From Glycomyces sp. YM15 (GTDB lineage: Bacteria; Actinomycetota; Actinomycetes; Mycobacteriales; Micromonosporaceae), in the NCBI RefSeq assembly GCF_016918015.1, contig NZ_JAERMK010000020.1, forward strand, positions 1-64,000: a stretch of DNA of 64,000 bases, read 5' to 3'. Below the pieces are notes generated by a model. The model searched no databases, was not told where the DNA came from, and saw nothing but the letters and a program-made list of their open reading frames with translations. The position numbers were made by a program, and so were the translations under genes. Below, piece after piece: positions 8,852-16,682 of this stretch. Position 1 is the first letter of the stretch; each line of letters opens with the position of its first letter.

Positions 8852-9430
8852 GTGACGAATCGATTCGGCGGACCGCTGGTGGGAGCCCTCGTGGGCCTCG
8901 CCGCCGCCGGCCTGGGCTCGGTGTTCCTCACCGGCGGGTTCGATCCGGTGACCCTGGCCGTCGCGGCCGGGTCGGTCCTCGTCACCGCCGTCGTCGCCGT
9001 CCTCACCGGACGGTCGATCGCGCCCGCCCCGGCGCCGCCTGCGGCGCCGCCGGTCTCCGGCGCGCCCTTCACGCCCGCGCCGTCGGGGCCGATCCCGGTG
9101 CAGCAGCTGCAGGAGCCGGCCCGCGCCGCGCAGGCCGTGTCCGACCGCAACGCCCTCGTCGAGGCGTGCATCTGGATGCGGGACCGCGCCACCTCCCCCG
9201 CGCTCGCCCAGCACCTCGACGGCGCGTTCGCGCGCGTCGGCGTCAGTCAGGTCGATGCGACCGGGCAGCGGTTCGACCCGGCCGTGCACGAGGCCGGGTC
9301 CACGATCGCCGCCGGGTCCCCCGCCGAGGACGGCATCATCGCCCGCACCGAGCAGATCGGGTACACCGACCGCGGCCGTCTCCTGCGACACCCCATCGTC
9401 ACCGTCTACCGGGGCCAGGTGCGGGCATGA
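8852..9430 (+). CDS. Membrane-anchored GrpE-like nucleotide-exchange factor
   Basis: A 192-residue protein. Residues 5-52 form two membrane helices, followed by a Pro/Ala-rich linker (about 55-85). The C-terminal half then carries the beta-domain signature of GrpE: GVSQVDATGQRFDPAVHEA, then DGIIARTEQIGYTDRGRLLR and PIVTVYRG. GrpE releases ADP from Hsp70, but no Hsp70 gene is in the window. The long dimerising coiled coil of GrpE is short or absent. The GTG 8852 start has AGGAG 8 bases upstream, and its stop overlaps the next start (ATGA). A role linking a chaperone to the dynamin pair at the membrane is an inference from the operon. Confidence 0.72.
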   Translation: MTNRFGGPLVGALVGLAAAGLGSVFLTGGFDPVTLAVAAGSVLVTAVVAVLTGRSIAPAPAPPAAPPVSGAPFTPAPSGPIPVQQLQEPARAAQAVSDRNALVEACIWMRDRATSPALAQHLDGAFARVGVSQVDATGQRFDPAVHEAGSTIAAGSPAEDGIIARTEQIGYTDRGRLLRHPIVTVYRGQVRA

Positions 9431-11340
9431 CCGACACCGCCACCCCGCCCCCGGCCGCGAAGCCGGCCCCGGCGAAGAAGACCGCGCCCGCGAAGCCGAA
9501 CCCGGCCCAGCAGATCCACAAGCTGTGCGCCCGCGCCGCGAAGGCCGGCAACGCCTCCCTGCGCACGGTCGACGCGAAAGCCGCCGCCGAGGTCGACGAG
9601 GTCTCGCGCTGGCAGCCCGACAAGCCCGTCGCCGTCGTGGTGGGTGAGACGAAGCGCGGCAAGTCCTCGCTGGTGAACGCCCTCCTCGGCATGCCGGGAC
9701 TGTCGCCTGTGGATGCACAGGTGGCGACCACGGCGTATCTCGAGTTCGCCTGGGCCGAGCAGGCGTCGGTGCGGGCCTGGCAGCCCGGCGCCGCCGACCC
9801 GATGCTGCTGGGCGTCGGCGACCTGCGCAACTGGGCCACGCGTCTGGGGACGATGCCGCCGGGCATGGTCCCGCCGCGGCGGATGCTCGTGGGCCACCCG
9901 TCGGCGCTGCTCAAACACATGTCCGTGGTGGACACGCCCGGGACGGGCGGGCTCGACCCCGACCACGCGCAGATCGCGCTCGAAGCGGTCGCGCGCGCCA
10001 CGTGCCTGATCATGGTCACCGACGCGTCCTCGCCGATGGCGAAGACCGAGCTGGACTTCCTCACCGAGGCGTCCAAACGCGTCAACTTCGTCGTGTTCGC
10101 CTTGACCAAGACCGACACCTACCCTGGGTGGCGCACGGTCATGGAGGAGAACCGGTCGCTCATCGAGGCGCACGCGCCGCGCTTCCGCAACGCCCCGCAC
10201 TACCCGGTGTCGGCGATGCTCGCCGAGCACGCCCTCAACTCGCAGGGCCCGACCCGCCAGGCCCTCGCGAAGGAGTCGGGGATCGGGAAGATGCAGCGGG
10301 CCCTGGTCAAGGTCGCCACCGCCGGGAAGGCGCTGGTGGCGGCGAACGTGGTCCGCGCGGTCCGCACCGAGTTCCAGCGGCTCGCCGTCTCCGCCGCCGC
10401 CGACATGAAGGCCTACGACCCCGACCCTGAGGCCGCCAACCGGCTCAAGGAGGAGAAGAAGCAGGCCCTCGCCTTGCGGCGCACCGAGACGAAGAAGGCG
10501 AACCTCGCGCTGCGGGTGGAGACGCAGCGGGCCAAGATCGAAGTCCAGGGCCGCCTGCGCACCCACCTGCAGGAGCTCGAGGAGGCGCTGCTCGACGAGG
10601 TCGAGAAGGCCAACAAGGCCGCGCTGGAATCGCTGCCGAACCGGGTCGACATCGCCTTGCAGGGCATCGCGGCGCGTCTCTCGGGCGAGCTGCACCAGCG
10701 GTTCGTGCTCCTGGCCGAGCGCGTGCTGCGGCAGGTGTTCAACGACGACGAGCTGCGCCAGGCCACCAACTCGATCTCCGCGGGCCTGCGCACGGCCGCC
10801 TCCGGGCGGACCCGCCGCGGCGACAACTCCGACGGCGCGCTGCTCGTGGCGTCCTCCGCGGGTGTGGCGATGATGGCCGGACGCGCGGTCACCATGGGCG
10901 CCGGCGCGATCGGCCTCGGCGCCGTCGCCGGGGTCGGTGCGATCGCCTTGACCGCCTCCGGTGTCGGCATCGGCCTCGCCGCCGCCGCGTTCCTGCTGTA
11001 CCGCCGCAAGATCCAGGGCAACCGCCAGGCCGCGAAGCAGTGGGTCCAGCGGGTCATCGCCGAAGCCAGGGCGAACCTCAACGAGGAGATCAGCTTCCGG
11101 TTCACCGAGGTGGAGTTCGTGTTCAACTCCACGCTGGACGACGCCCTGGAGCGCCGCGCCGCCGAGTTCGACGCGCGGATCTCGGCCGCCGAGAACGCCC
11201 AGAAGGCCGACCAGGCCGCCCGGGCGAAGAAGCAGGCGGCGCTCAAGCAGCGCCGCGACTCGATGGCCGCCAAGGTCAAACAGCTCGACGAGGTGCTGGC
11301 CAAGGCCCGCACCCTCGTCCCAGGCGAGGAGGATGCGTGA
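9427..11340 (+). CDS. Dynamin-like GTPase with membrane segments (second of the pair)
   Basis: A 637-residue protein. A Pro/Ala/Lys tail (1-27) precedes the GTPase domain: G1 GETKRGKS at 73-80, G3 DTPG at 169-172 and G4 TKTD at 227-230. A long charged coiled coil spans about 335-400. A Gly/Ala-rich hydrophobic hairpin (about 475-535, with GAIGLGAVAGVGAIALTASG) follows, then a second coiled coil. This is the layout of dynamin-like proteins in which the helical trunk carries a membrane paddle. It is translationally coupled to the GrpE-like gene and most likely forms a heteromeric coat with the GTPase at 7308. The exact cellular role (envelope stress, division) cannot be read from sequence. Confidence 0.85.
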   Translation: MTDTATPPPAAKPAPAKKTAPAKPNPAQQIHKLCARAAKAGNASLRTVDAKAAAEVDEVSRWQPDKPVAVVVGETKRGKSSLVNALLGMPGLSPVDAQVATTAYLEFAWAEQASVRAWQPGAADPMLLGVGDLRNWATRLGTMPPGMVPPRRMLVGHPSALLKHMSVVDTPGTGGLDPDHAQIALEAVARATCLIMVTDASSPMAKTELDFLTEASKRVNFVVFALTKTDTYPGWRTVMEENRSLIEAHAPRFRNAPHYPVSAMLAEHALNSQGPTRQALAKESGIGKMQRALVKVATAGKALVAANVVRAVRTEFQRLAVSAAADMKAYDPDPEAANRLKEEKKQALALRRTETKKANLALRVETQRAKIEVQGRLRTHLQELEEALLDEVEKANKAALESLPNRVDIALQGIAARLSGELHQRFVLLAERVLRQVFNDDELRQATNSISAGLRTAASGRTRRGDNSDGALLVASSAGVAMMAGRAVTMGAGAIGLGAVAGVGAIALTASGVGIGLAAAAFLLYRRKIQGNRQAAKQWVQRVIAEARANLNEEISFRFTEVEFVFNSTLDDALERRAAEFDARISAAENAQKADQAARAKKQAALKQRRDSMAAKVKQLDEVLAKARTLVPGEEDA

Positions 11341-11840
11341 TGGATGAGTTCGACGCCTTCGAGCCCGACGGGAACGCGGACTTCGACACCGGCGACCTCG
11401 ACGACGACGCGCCCGCGTTGGACGAGTTCGACGACGGCGACGTTCCCGGCGAGGAGGACCTGGACGGGTTCGCGTTCGACGGGGCCGAGACCGACTTCGA
11501 GAGCGACGAGACGCTCGAGGAGGACTTCGCCGTCGACGCCGAGTACGACGAGGACGCGGCCGAGGACGAGGCCGCCGCGGGCGACGAGACGGCGTACGCC
11601 GCGACGTACGAGGACATGCTCGTCGACGAGGCCGACAACCCGCCGAGCTTCCCGCCCGAACTGGACCTGGACGTCCCCGAACCGGTCGACGGCTACCCGT
11701 GGGTCGACATGGACGTGCTCGGCTCGGCCGAGGCCGAGCCGTGGGTGAACTCCGGCAGCTCGGTCGAGACCTCCGAGTACGCGATCGCCGACGTCGACGA
11801 CCCCGCCGCGTCCGCGCTCGCCCGGTTCTGGCAGGGCTAG
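11340..11840 (+). CDS. Highly acidic protein of the dynamin operon, function unknown
   Basis: A 166-residue protein made largely of Asp and Glu (roughly two fifths by eye), with few hydrophobic residues until a C-terminal third containing PPSFPPELDLDVPEPVDGYP and ending ASALARFWQG. It is probably disordered and may bind a basic partner; the lysine-rich tail of the preceding GTPase is one candidate. ATG 11340 shares a base with the previous TGA, so the genes are coupled, and the operon's terminator follows 70 bases later. I do not recognise a family. The acidic composition is seen directly; any adaptor role is inferred. Confidence 0.65.
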   Translation: MDEFDAFEPDGNADFDTGDLDDDAPALDEFDDGDVPGEEDLDGFAFDGAETDFESDETLEEDFAVDAEYDEDAAEDEAAAGDETAYAATYEDMLVDEADNPPSFPPELDLDVPEPVDGYPWVDMDVLGSAEAEPWVNSGSSVETSEYAIADVDDPAASALARFWQG

Positions 11841-11910
11841 GCCGGCGTCGGCGCGCCCGGCAGCCGCCGACCCCCGCACCCGCCCCGCAGGACCGGCCCG
11901 ATCGGGTCGT

Positions 11911-11930
11911 CCGCGGCGCCCCCGCCGCGG
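11911..11930 (+). terminator. Rho-independent terminator of the dynamin operon
   Basis: The 8-bp perfect arms CCGCGGCG and CGCCGCGG surround a CCCC loop and are followed directly by GGTTGTTTA, a T-rich tail that is unusual for this GC-rich genome. Confidence 0.82.
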
Positions 11931-11995
11931 GGTTGTTTAGCGGATCGTAAGCAGCATCGCCTGCCGTTCGGCGAGGAAAGCGCGATGATGGAGGG

Positions 11996-13501
11996 GTGAA
12001 CACCACGCACCCAGCCGGCGCTCGCGCCTGGGCCCTCGTCGGTTCGGTCTCGGCTCTCGCCGGCCTCGCCGTCGGCCATTTCGCCGCCGCCTTCGCCGCG
12101 CCCCGCGCCGCGCCGCTGTCGGCCCTCGCGGACGCCGTGATCGCCGTCGTCCCCCTCGAGGTGTCGCACTGGTTCATCGATCTCGTCGGCACCGCCGACA
12201 AGCCGCTGCTCATCGCCGGCCTGGCCATCGGCCTCGCCGTCGCCGGCGCGGTCGCGGGCCTCGCATGGCGCCGCTCCCCGTGGATCGGCCTGGCCGTCCT
12301 CGCCGTACTGGGCGCGATCGGCGCGGCCGCGGCGGTCTCGCGGCCCGGTCTCGGCGCCGGCGCCGCGGTCCCGTCGATCCTCGCCGCGGTGCTCGCCGCG
12401 CTGGCATTGACCTGGTGGGATCTCCAGAGCCGCAAGCGGACCGTGACCGGCCGCCGCGGGTTCCTCGGCCTCACCGCCGGTCTCGGCGCGGCCGCGGTCG
12501 CCGGCACCTGGTGGGCCACCAGGGTCGGACCGGCCGCGATCGAAGCCGACCGCGACGCCATCACCCTCCCCGAGCCCGACGTCCCCGCGGTCGAACCGGG
12601 CCCGGTCGCCGATTTCGAGCAGGCCGGCCTGTCCTCGTACTGGACGCCGAACGGCGAGTTCTACCGCATCGACACGGCCATCACCGTCCCCCGCATCGAC
12701 GTCGACGACTGGAGCCTGCGCGTCCACGGCATGGTCGACGGCGAACGCCGGTACACCATGGACGACCTCCTCGGCCGCGAACTGATCGAACGCGACATCA
12801 CCTTGTGCTGCGTGTCGAACCAGGTCGGCGGCGACCTCGTCGGCAACGCCCGCTGGCTCGGCGTGTCCCTCGCCGACCTCCTCGCCGAGGCCGGCGTCGA
12901 CCCGGGCGCCGACCAGCTCGTGTCCCGCTCCTCCGACGGCTGGACCGCCGGATCCCCCACCGACCTCGTCTTCGACGGCCGCGACGCCATGATCGCCCTC
13001 GGCATGAACGGCGCCCCCCTCCCGGTCGACCACGGCTGGCCCGCCCGCCTCGTCATCCCCGGCCTCTACGGGTACGTGTCGGCCACCAAATGGCTCACCG
13101 AACTCGAGCTGACCACCTTCGACGCCTACGACGCGTACTGGATCACCCGCGGCTGGTCGACCCCCCGGCCGATCAAGACGCAGTCGCGGATCGACACGCC
13201 CCGCTCGAAGGCCGACTCGGGCACCGTGGTCGTCGCCGGGGTCGCGTGGGCGCAGCACCGCGGGATCTCGGCCGTGGAACTGCGCGTCGACAATGGCGAC
13301 TGGCGCCAGTGCGCACTGTCCGATGTCGCCACCGGGGACACGTGGCGGCAATGGCTCATCGAATGGGAGGCCGAACCCGGCGAGCACACGCTCACCGTCC
13401 GCGCCACCGACGGCGAGGGGATTCCGCAGACCAGCGAGGAGCAGGGGGTCGTGCCCGACGGGGCCACCGGACTCCACAGTGTCACCGTCACCGTCTCGTG
13501 A
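11996..13501 (+). CDS. Membrane-anchored molybdopterin oxidoreductase (sulfite-oxidase family)
   Basis: 501 residues. The first 145 hold four to five membrane helices. A twin-arginine-like stretch (TGRRGFLGLTAGLGAAAVAG) precedes the catalytic part. The catalytic domain has the SUOX-family Mo ligand in ITLCCVSNQVGG and downstream WYVP-like substrate-side sequences (YGYVSATKWLTELE). A C-terminal Ig-like Mo-co dimerisation domain begins about residue 405 (AWAQHRGISAVELRVDNGDW). Such enzymes use a single-Mo cofactor outside the membrane to reduce or oxidise small S- or N-oxides; the substrate is unknown. Start GTG 11996 follows GGAGGG very closely. It appears monocistronic. Confidence 0.82.
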   Translation: MNTTHPAGARAWALVGSVSALAGLAVGHFAAAFAAPRAAPLSALADAVIAVVPLEVSHWFIDLVGTADKPLLIAGLAIGLAVAGAVAGLAWRRSPWIGLAVLAVLGAIGAAAAVSRPGLGAGAAVPSILAAVLAALALTWWDLQSRKRTVTGRRGFLGLTAGLGAAAVAGTWWATRVGPAAIEADRDAITLPEPDVPAVEPGPVADFEQAGLSSYWTPNGEFYRIDTAITVPRIDVDDWSLRVHGMVDGERRYTMDDLLGRELIERDITLCCVSNQVGGDLVGNARWLGVSLADLLAEAGVDPGADQLVSRSSDGWTAGSPTDLVFDGRDAMIALGMNGAPLPVDHGWPARLVIPGLYGYVSATKWLTELELTTFDAYDAYWITRGWSTPRPIKTQSRIDTPRSKADSGTVVVAGVAWAQHRGISAVELRVDNGDWRQCALSDVATGDTWRQWLIEWEAEPGEHTLTVRATDGEGIPQTSEEQGVVPDGATGLHSVTVTVS

Positions 13502-13657
13502 AACACCGAATGAGACGCATCCGTATGAGAATGTCGGCCCTGGCGACACCCGAAGCGGCAATGCGGCGGTAGATTGACTCCATTACCGTCGAGACCGACG
13601 CCCGCCTCCCCTCACGGGCACCGGCCCGTCCCCGCACGACCGACCGGGAGCCGCGTG

Positions 13658-14920
13658 GTGAACGAACCAGACCACTACCGCGTCCTCGGGGTCAGCCCGC
13701 AGGCCCCGAAAGCCGACATACAAGCGGCCTACCGCCGCCGGCTGCGCGAGACCCACCCCGACCGCGGCGGCGACGAGGACGAGTTCCACCTCGTCCAAGG
13801 CGCCTGGGAGACCCTCTCCCACCCAGGGCTGCGCCGCGAATACGACCTGCTGCGCTTCGGCCGCCGCGCCGCGCGCCGCTACGGCAAGGCCGCCGCGAAA
13901 CCCTCGCACCGCAAAGTCCGCGGCTGGAACGTCTCGCCCGCGCCGCAACCCGCCGCACAGGGCTTCCCCGCCGAGGGCGCCCTCGTCACCGTCCCCTGGC
14001 ACGCCCGGCTGCGCCTCACCCGGCCCGTGCACCGGCCCTCGGCCTGGACCGCAGCCGGATACATGGCCGCCGTCGCCGCCGTCTGGGTCTTCTGCGGGCT
14101 CGGCTACCTCGGGCAGGCGCTCGCCGCCGACGGCTGGCTGTTCCTGGCCCTGGCCATCCCGGTCACCATCGCCATCGCCATCATCGTGCTCGTCCAGACC
14201 AGCCGGGCCCTCAGGCGCCGCCCCGACACCGCGCCGAACCCGCCCACCGGGCGGCTCGTCATCGCGCTCCTGTTCGCCGCCGCCGTCGTGTGGCTCGCCG
14301 GACTGTCGACGCCGTGGGGCTGGGCCCTGGGCGTCTACGTGCTCACCGGCACCGCCTTGGCGTGGACGGTGAAACGCCTGCGGTACACGCTGGCGCTGCG
14401 CCGCTCCGTCGGCGGGGCCCTGCGCCAGTTCAACGCGTTCGGGCCCGCCGGGACACGCCCGAAAGCCGACCGGTCCACGGGCAAGCTGCTGCGGGAGGTG
14501 CTCACGAACCTGCCCGCGGCGCGCCTGTTCGTCGCGCTGCCGGTGGATCTGGAGACGCGCGTGCCGCACGCGATCGTCTGCGGCGACCGGATCGCGCTGC
14601 TGTGCGCTCCGGTGGGACGCGACAGCACCGATGTGGACTCCGTGAACCTCGCCGCGGCCGTCAAGGCCCTCGACGCGGCGCTGCCGGACGCGAACGTGCA
14701 GGGCTGGGTGCTGTGGCCGACCCTGCCCGAGACCGCCCGCGCGGGCGAGACCGCCGCCGTCCACGACGTCGCGGTCGGCCAGGCCGCCACCGACATCGGC
14801 CTGTGGCTCGCCGCGGGCGGCATGGTCTACGACCTGCCGGTGCTCCAGGCGCTGCGGGTGCGCCTCGCCGCGGTTCCGGCACCGCGCACCGGGGACCGGA
14901 CGCCGGCCGTCCGCACCTGA
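13658..14920 (+). CDS. Membrane protein with N-terminal J domain
   Basis: 420 residues. Residues 1-62 are a J domain (EPDHYRVLGVSPQAPKADIQ, then the HPD signature in ETHPDRGGD). A linker leads to four membrane helices between about 128 and 245, then a soluble domain (about 265-400, LFVALPVDLETRVPHAIVCG) that resembles a nuclease-related fold only vaguely. J domains recruit and stimulate Hsp70, so this would localise a chaperone to the membrane. No Hsp70 gene is present, but a GrpE-like membrane protein lies 4.2 kb upstream. GTG 13658 was chosen over GTG 13655 because GGGAG is then 7 bases away. The C-terminal domain is unrecognised. Confidence 0.78.
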   Translation: MNEPDHYRVLGVSPQAPKADIQAAYRRRLRETHPDRGGDEDEFHLVQGAWETLSHPGLRREYDLLRFGRRAARRYGKAAAKPSHRKVRGWNVSPAPQPAAQGFPAEGALVTVPWHARLRLTRPVHRPSAWTAAGYMAAVAAVWVFCGLGYLGQALAADGWLFLALAIPVTIAIAIIVLVQTSRALRRRPDTAPNPPTGRLVIALLFAAAVVWLAGLSTPWGWALGVYVLTGTALAWTVKRLRYTLALRRSVGGALRQFNAFGPAGTRPKADRSTGKLLREVLTNLPAARLFVALPVDLETRVPHAIVCGDRIALLCAPVGRDSTDVDSVNLAAAVKALDAALPDANVQGWVLWPTLPETARAGETAAVHDVAVGQAATDIGLWLAAGGMVYDLPVLQALRVRLAAVPAPRTGDRTPAVRT

Positions 14921-15290
14921 GAGCGGCTCCGCCCCAGGGCGATCGACCACTTCGTGAGCAATCGCACCCTCCACAGCGGCGGATTCCGCCAGTACAGTGC
15001 AGGCTGTCAAGTTCTCGGCTCCGGCGGACCGAGCTCGCCACCCGATCCGTGAAAGGCCGTGAATGCAAGTGGAGCACGACTGACCGTCGTGCCGGTCCCC
15101 TGCGTCCGGTACGGCGCCAGGCCGTACTGGGGCGTTCGACCCGAGCGGAACGAGTCGACTCGGGGCGACTGCGGGCCGTTCAGGGCAGACGGAGGTCCGC
15201 CCTGGCGGCGAATCACCGCTCCCTGTTCTGCACTGCAGGGGTCGAAACCCACCCCACCCTGAAGGACGGGACTTCCTTGGAGAACATCAG
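14921..15290. other. 370-bp leader/intergenic region before the siderophore genes
   Basis: No protein gene is supported here. A hairpin with 10-base arms and one mismatch (15181-15204, CAGGGCAGAC and GTCCGCCCTG around GGAG) lies about 90 bases before the siderophore start, and TTGGAGA near 15,275 is the ribosome site for the GTG at 15291. I looked for an IdeR/DmdR iron box (TTAGGTTAGGCTAACCTAA-like) and saw none. The region probably carries the promoter and a structured leader. Confidence 0.4.
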
Positions 15291-16682
15291 GTGAACGCCA
15301 CCGACCGCAACGACGCGACCGGCCACGACCCGACCACCGCCCGGCGCGCCGACGCGATCGTCGCCGGGCGCCTGCGGTCTGCCGCGGCCCGCGAGCCGCT
15401 GCCGGGCAAGGCGGCCGGAACCACCGCCGCTGAACTGGCCGCGTCGCTGAGTTCCGGTTCGCCGCATGCCGCGCGGTTCACCGCCGAGATCGACGCAGCC
15501 GTTCGCGGCACCGCGCTTGCGCTGGAGGCCGCCCGGCCGCATCCCGCCGATGTGTGGGCGGGCGCCGGCGCGTTCCATGCCGACCCCAGCACGTGGTTCG
15601 AACAGGCGGTACTGCTGGGGCATCCGACGCATCCGCTGGCGCGCTCCAGGGGCGAGCTCACGGATGACGAGATCCGCGCGTACGCGCCCGAGCACGGAGC
15701 CCGGATCGACTTGGGGCTCTTCGAGCGCAAAGGGCTCGAGGAACCGGCGATCTGGTTGAGCGTGTGCGGGCGGTCGGAGCAGCTGCCGGTCCATCCTTGG
15801 CAGGCCGCGCGCCACGGGCTGACGAAACCGGTGCGGACCTTCCGCGATGCGGCGCCGTTGATGAGCCTGCGCACGGTCTCGACCGGGGACCTGCACATCA
15901 AGACCGCTGTGGATTTGCAGTTGACCTCGGCGGTCCGGCACGTCTCCCCCGCGTCGGTGCACAACGGCCCGTTGCTCTCGCGGTACCTGGCCGGCTCGGC
16001 CGCCGCGCAAGGGATCACGCTGTTGCGGGAACGCGCGGCCATCGCCCGCGGCCGGTCGGGCGAACCGCTGTCGCATCTGGCCGCCGTAGTCCGCCCGGCT
16101 CCGCACACTGTCGGCCATCCGCGTGCAGTTCCCCTTGCGGCCCTTGCCGAACCCGACCCGGCCGATGGTCGGCCGATCGGGGCCGCGCTCGCCGGAGACG
16201 ACCTCGACGCCTGGTGGGAGGCCCTCGTTGCGGTGGCGCTCGCGCCCGTGCGGCTGTTCGAGGCGACCGGTGTCGCGCTCGAAGCGCACGGGCAGAACGC
16301 CCTCGCGTCCTTCACCGGCGATCGGCCCACCGGCCTCGTGTACCGCGACTTCGGCGGCGTGCGCGTCCCCAAGACCGGCTGGCCCGCCCTCGAAGGCGAC
16401 CTGCAGACCGACGACGCCGACGAGCGGCTGCGCAAGCTCACCGCGGCGCTCTTCCCGACCACGTTGACCGCGCTCGTGGACGCACTCGCCACGTGGACCG
16501 ATGCCGATCCGGGCCGGTGGTGGCGCGCCGTCGACCGCGCGCTGGCCGACCTCGGCGGCAGCGCCGCCCAGGCGCTGCGGACCGAACCATGGACCATGAA
16601 GGCCACCACCGCGATGCGCCTGGCCGACCGGCCCACCGAGGACATCTGGGTCCCGGTCGACAACCCCCTGGCGGCGGCGTGA
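15291..16682 (+). CDS. Compact IucA/IucC-type NIS siderophore synthetase
   Basis: 463 residues. NIS synthetase landmarks: GHPTHPLARSRGE (HPTHP at 111-115, nucleotide/carboxylate site), LPVHPWQ, HIKTAVDLQLTSAVRHVSP, EAHGQNAL and YRDFGG. It should join citrate or a related polycarboxylate to an amine or alcohol through an acyl-adenylate. At 463 residues it is clearly shorter than the usual 570-620, with most loss at the N-terminus before the HPTHP motif. GTG 15291 is preceded by TTGGAGA. Its stop overlaps the next gene by four bases (GTGA), so both products are made in step. No receptor or exporter gene is adjacent. Confidence 0.85.
   Translation: MNATDRNDATGHDPTTARRADAIVAGRLRSAAAREPLPGKAAGTTAAELAASLSSGSPHAARFTAEIDAAVRGTALALEAARPHPADVWAGAGAFHADPSTWFEQAVLLGHPTHPLARSRGELTDDEIRAYAPEHGARIDLGLFERKGLEEPAIWLSVCGRSEQLPVHPWQAARHGLTKPVRTFRDAAPLMSLRTVSTGDLHIKTAVDLQLTSAVRHVSPASVHNGPLLSRYLAGSAAAQGITLLRERAAIARGRSGEPLSHLAAVVRPAPHTVGHPRAVPLAALAEPDPADGRPIGAALAGDDLDAWWEALVAVALAPVRLFEATGVALEAHGQNALASFTGDRPTGLVYRDFGGVRVPKTGWPALEGDLQTDDADERLRKLTAALFPTTLTALVDALATWTDADPGRWWRAVDRALADLGGSAAQALRTEPWTMKATTAMRLADRPTEDIWVPVDNPLAAA

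Noticed and set aside
14921-15290. An iron-box (IdeR/DmdR) controlling the siderophore genes
   Set aside because: No sequence close to the 19-base consensus was found by eye.
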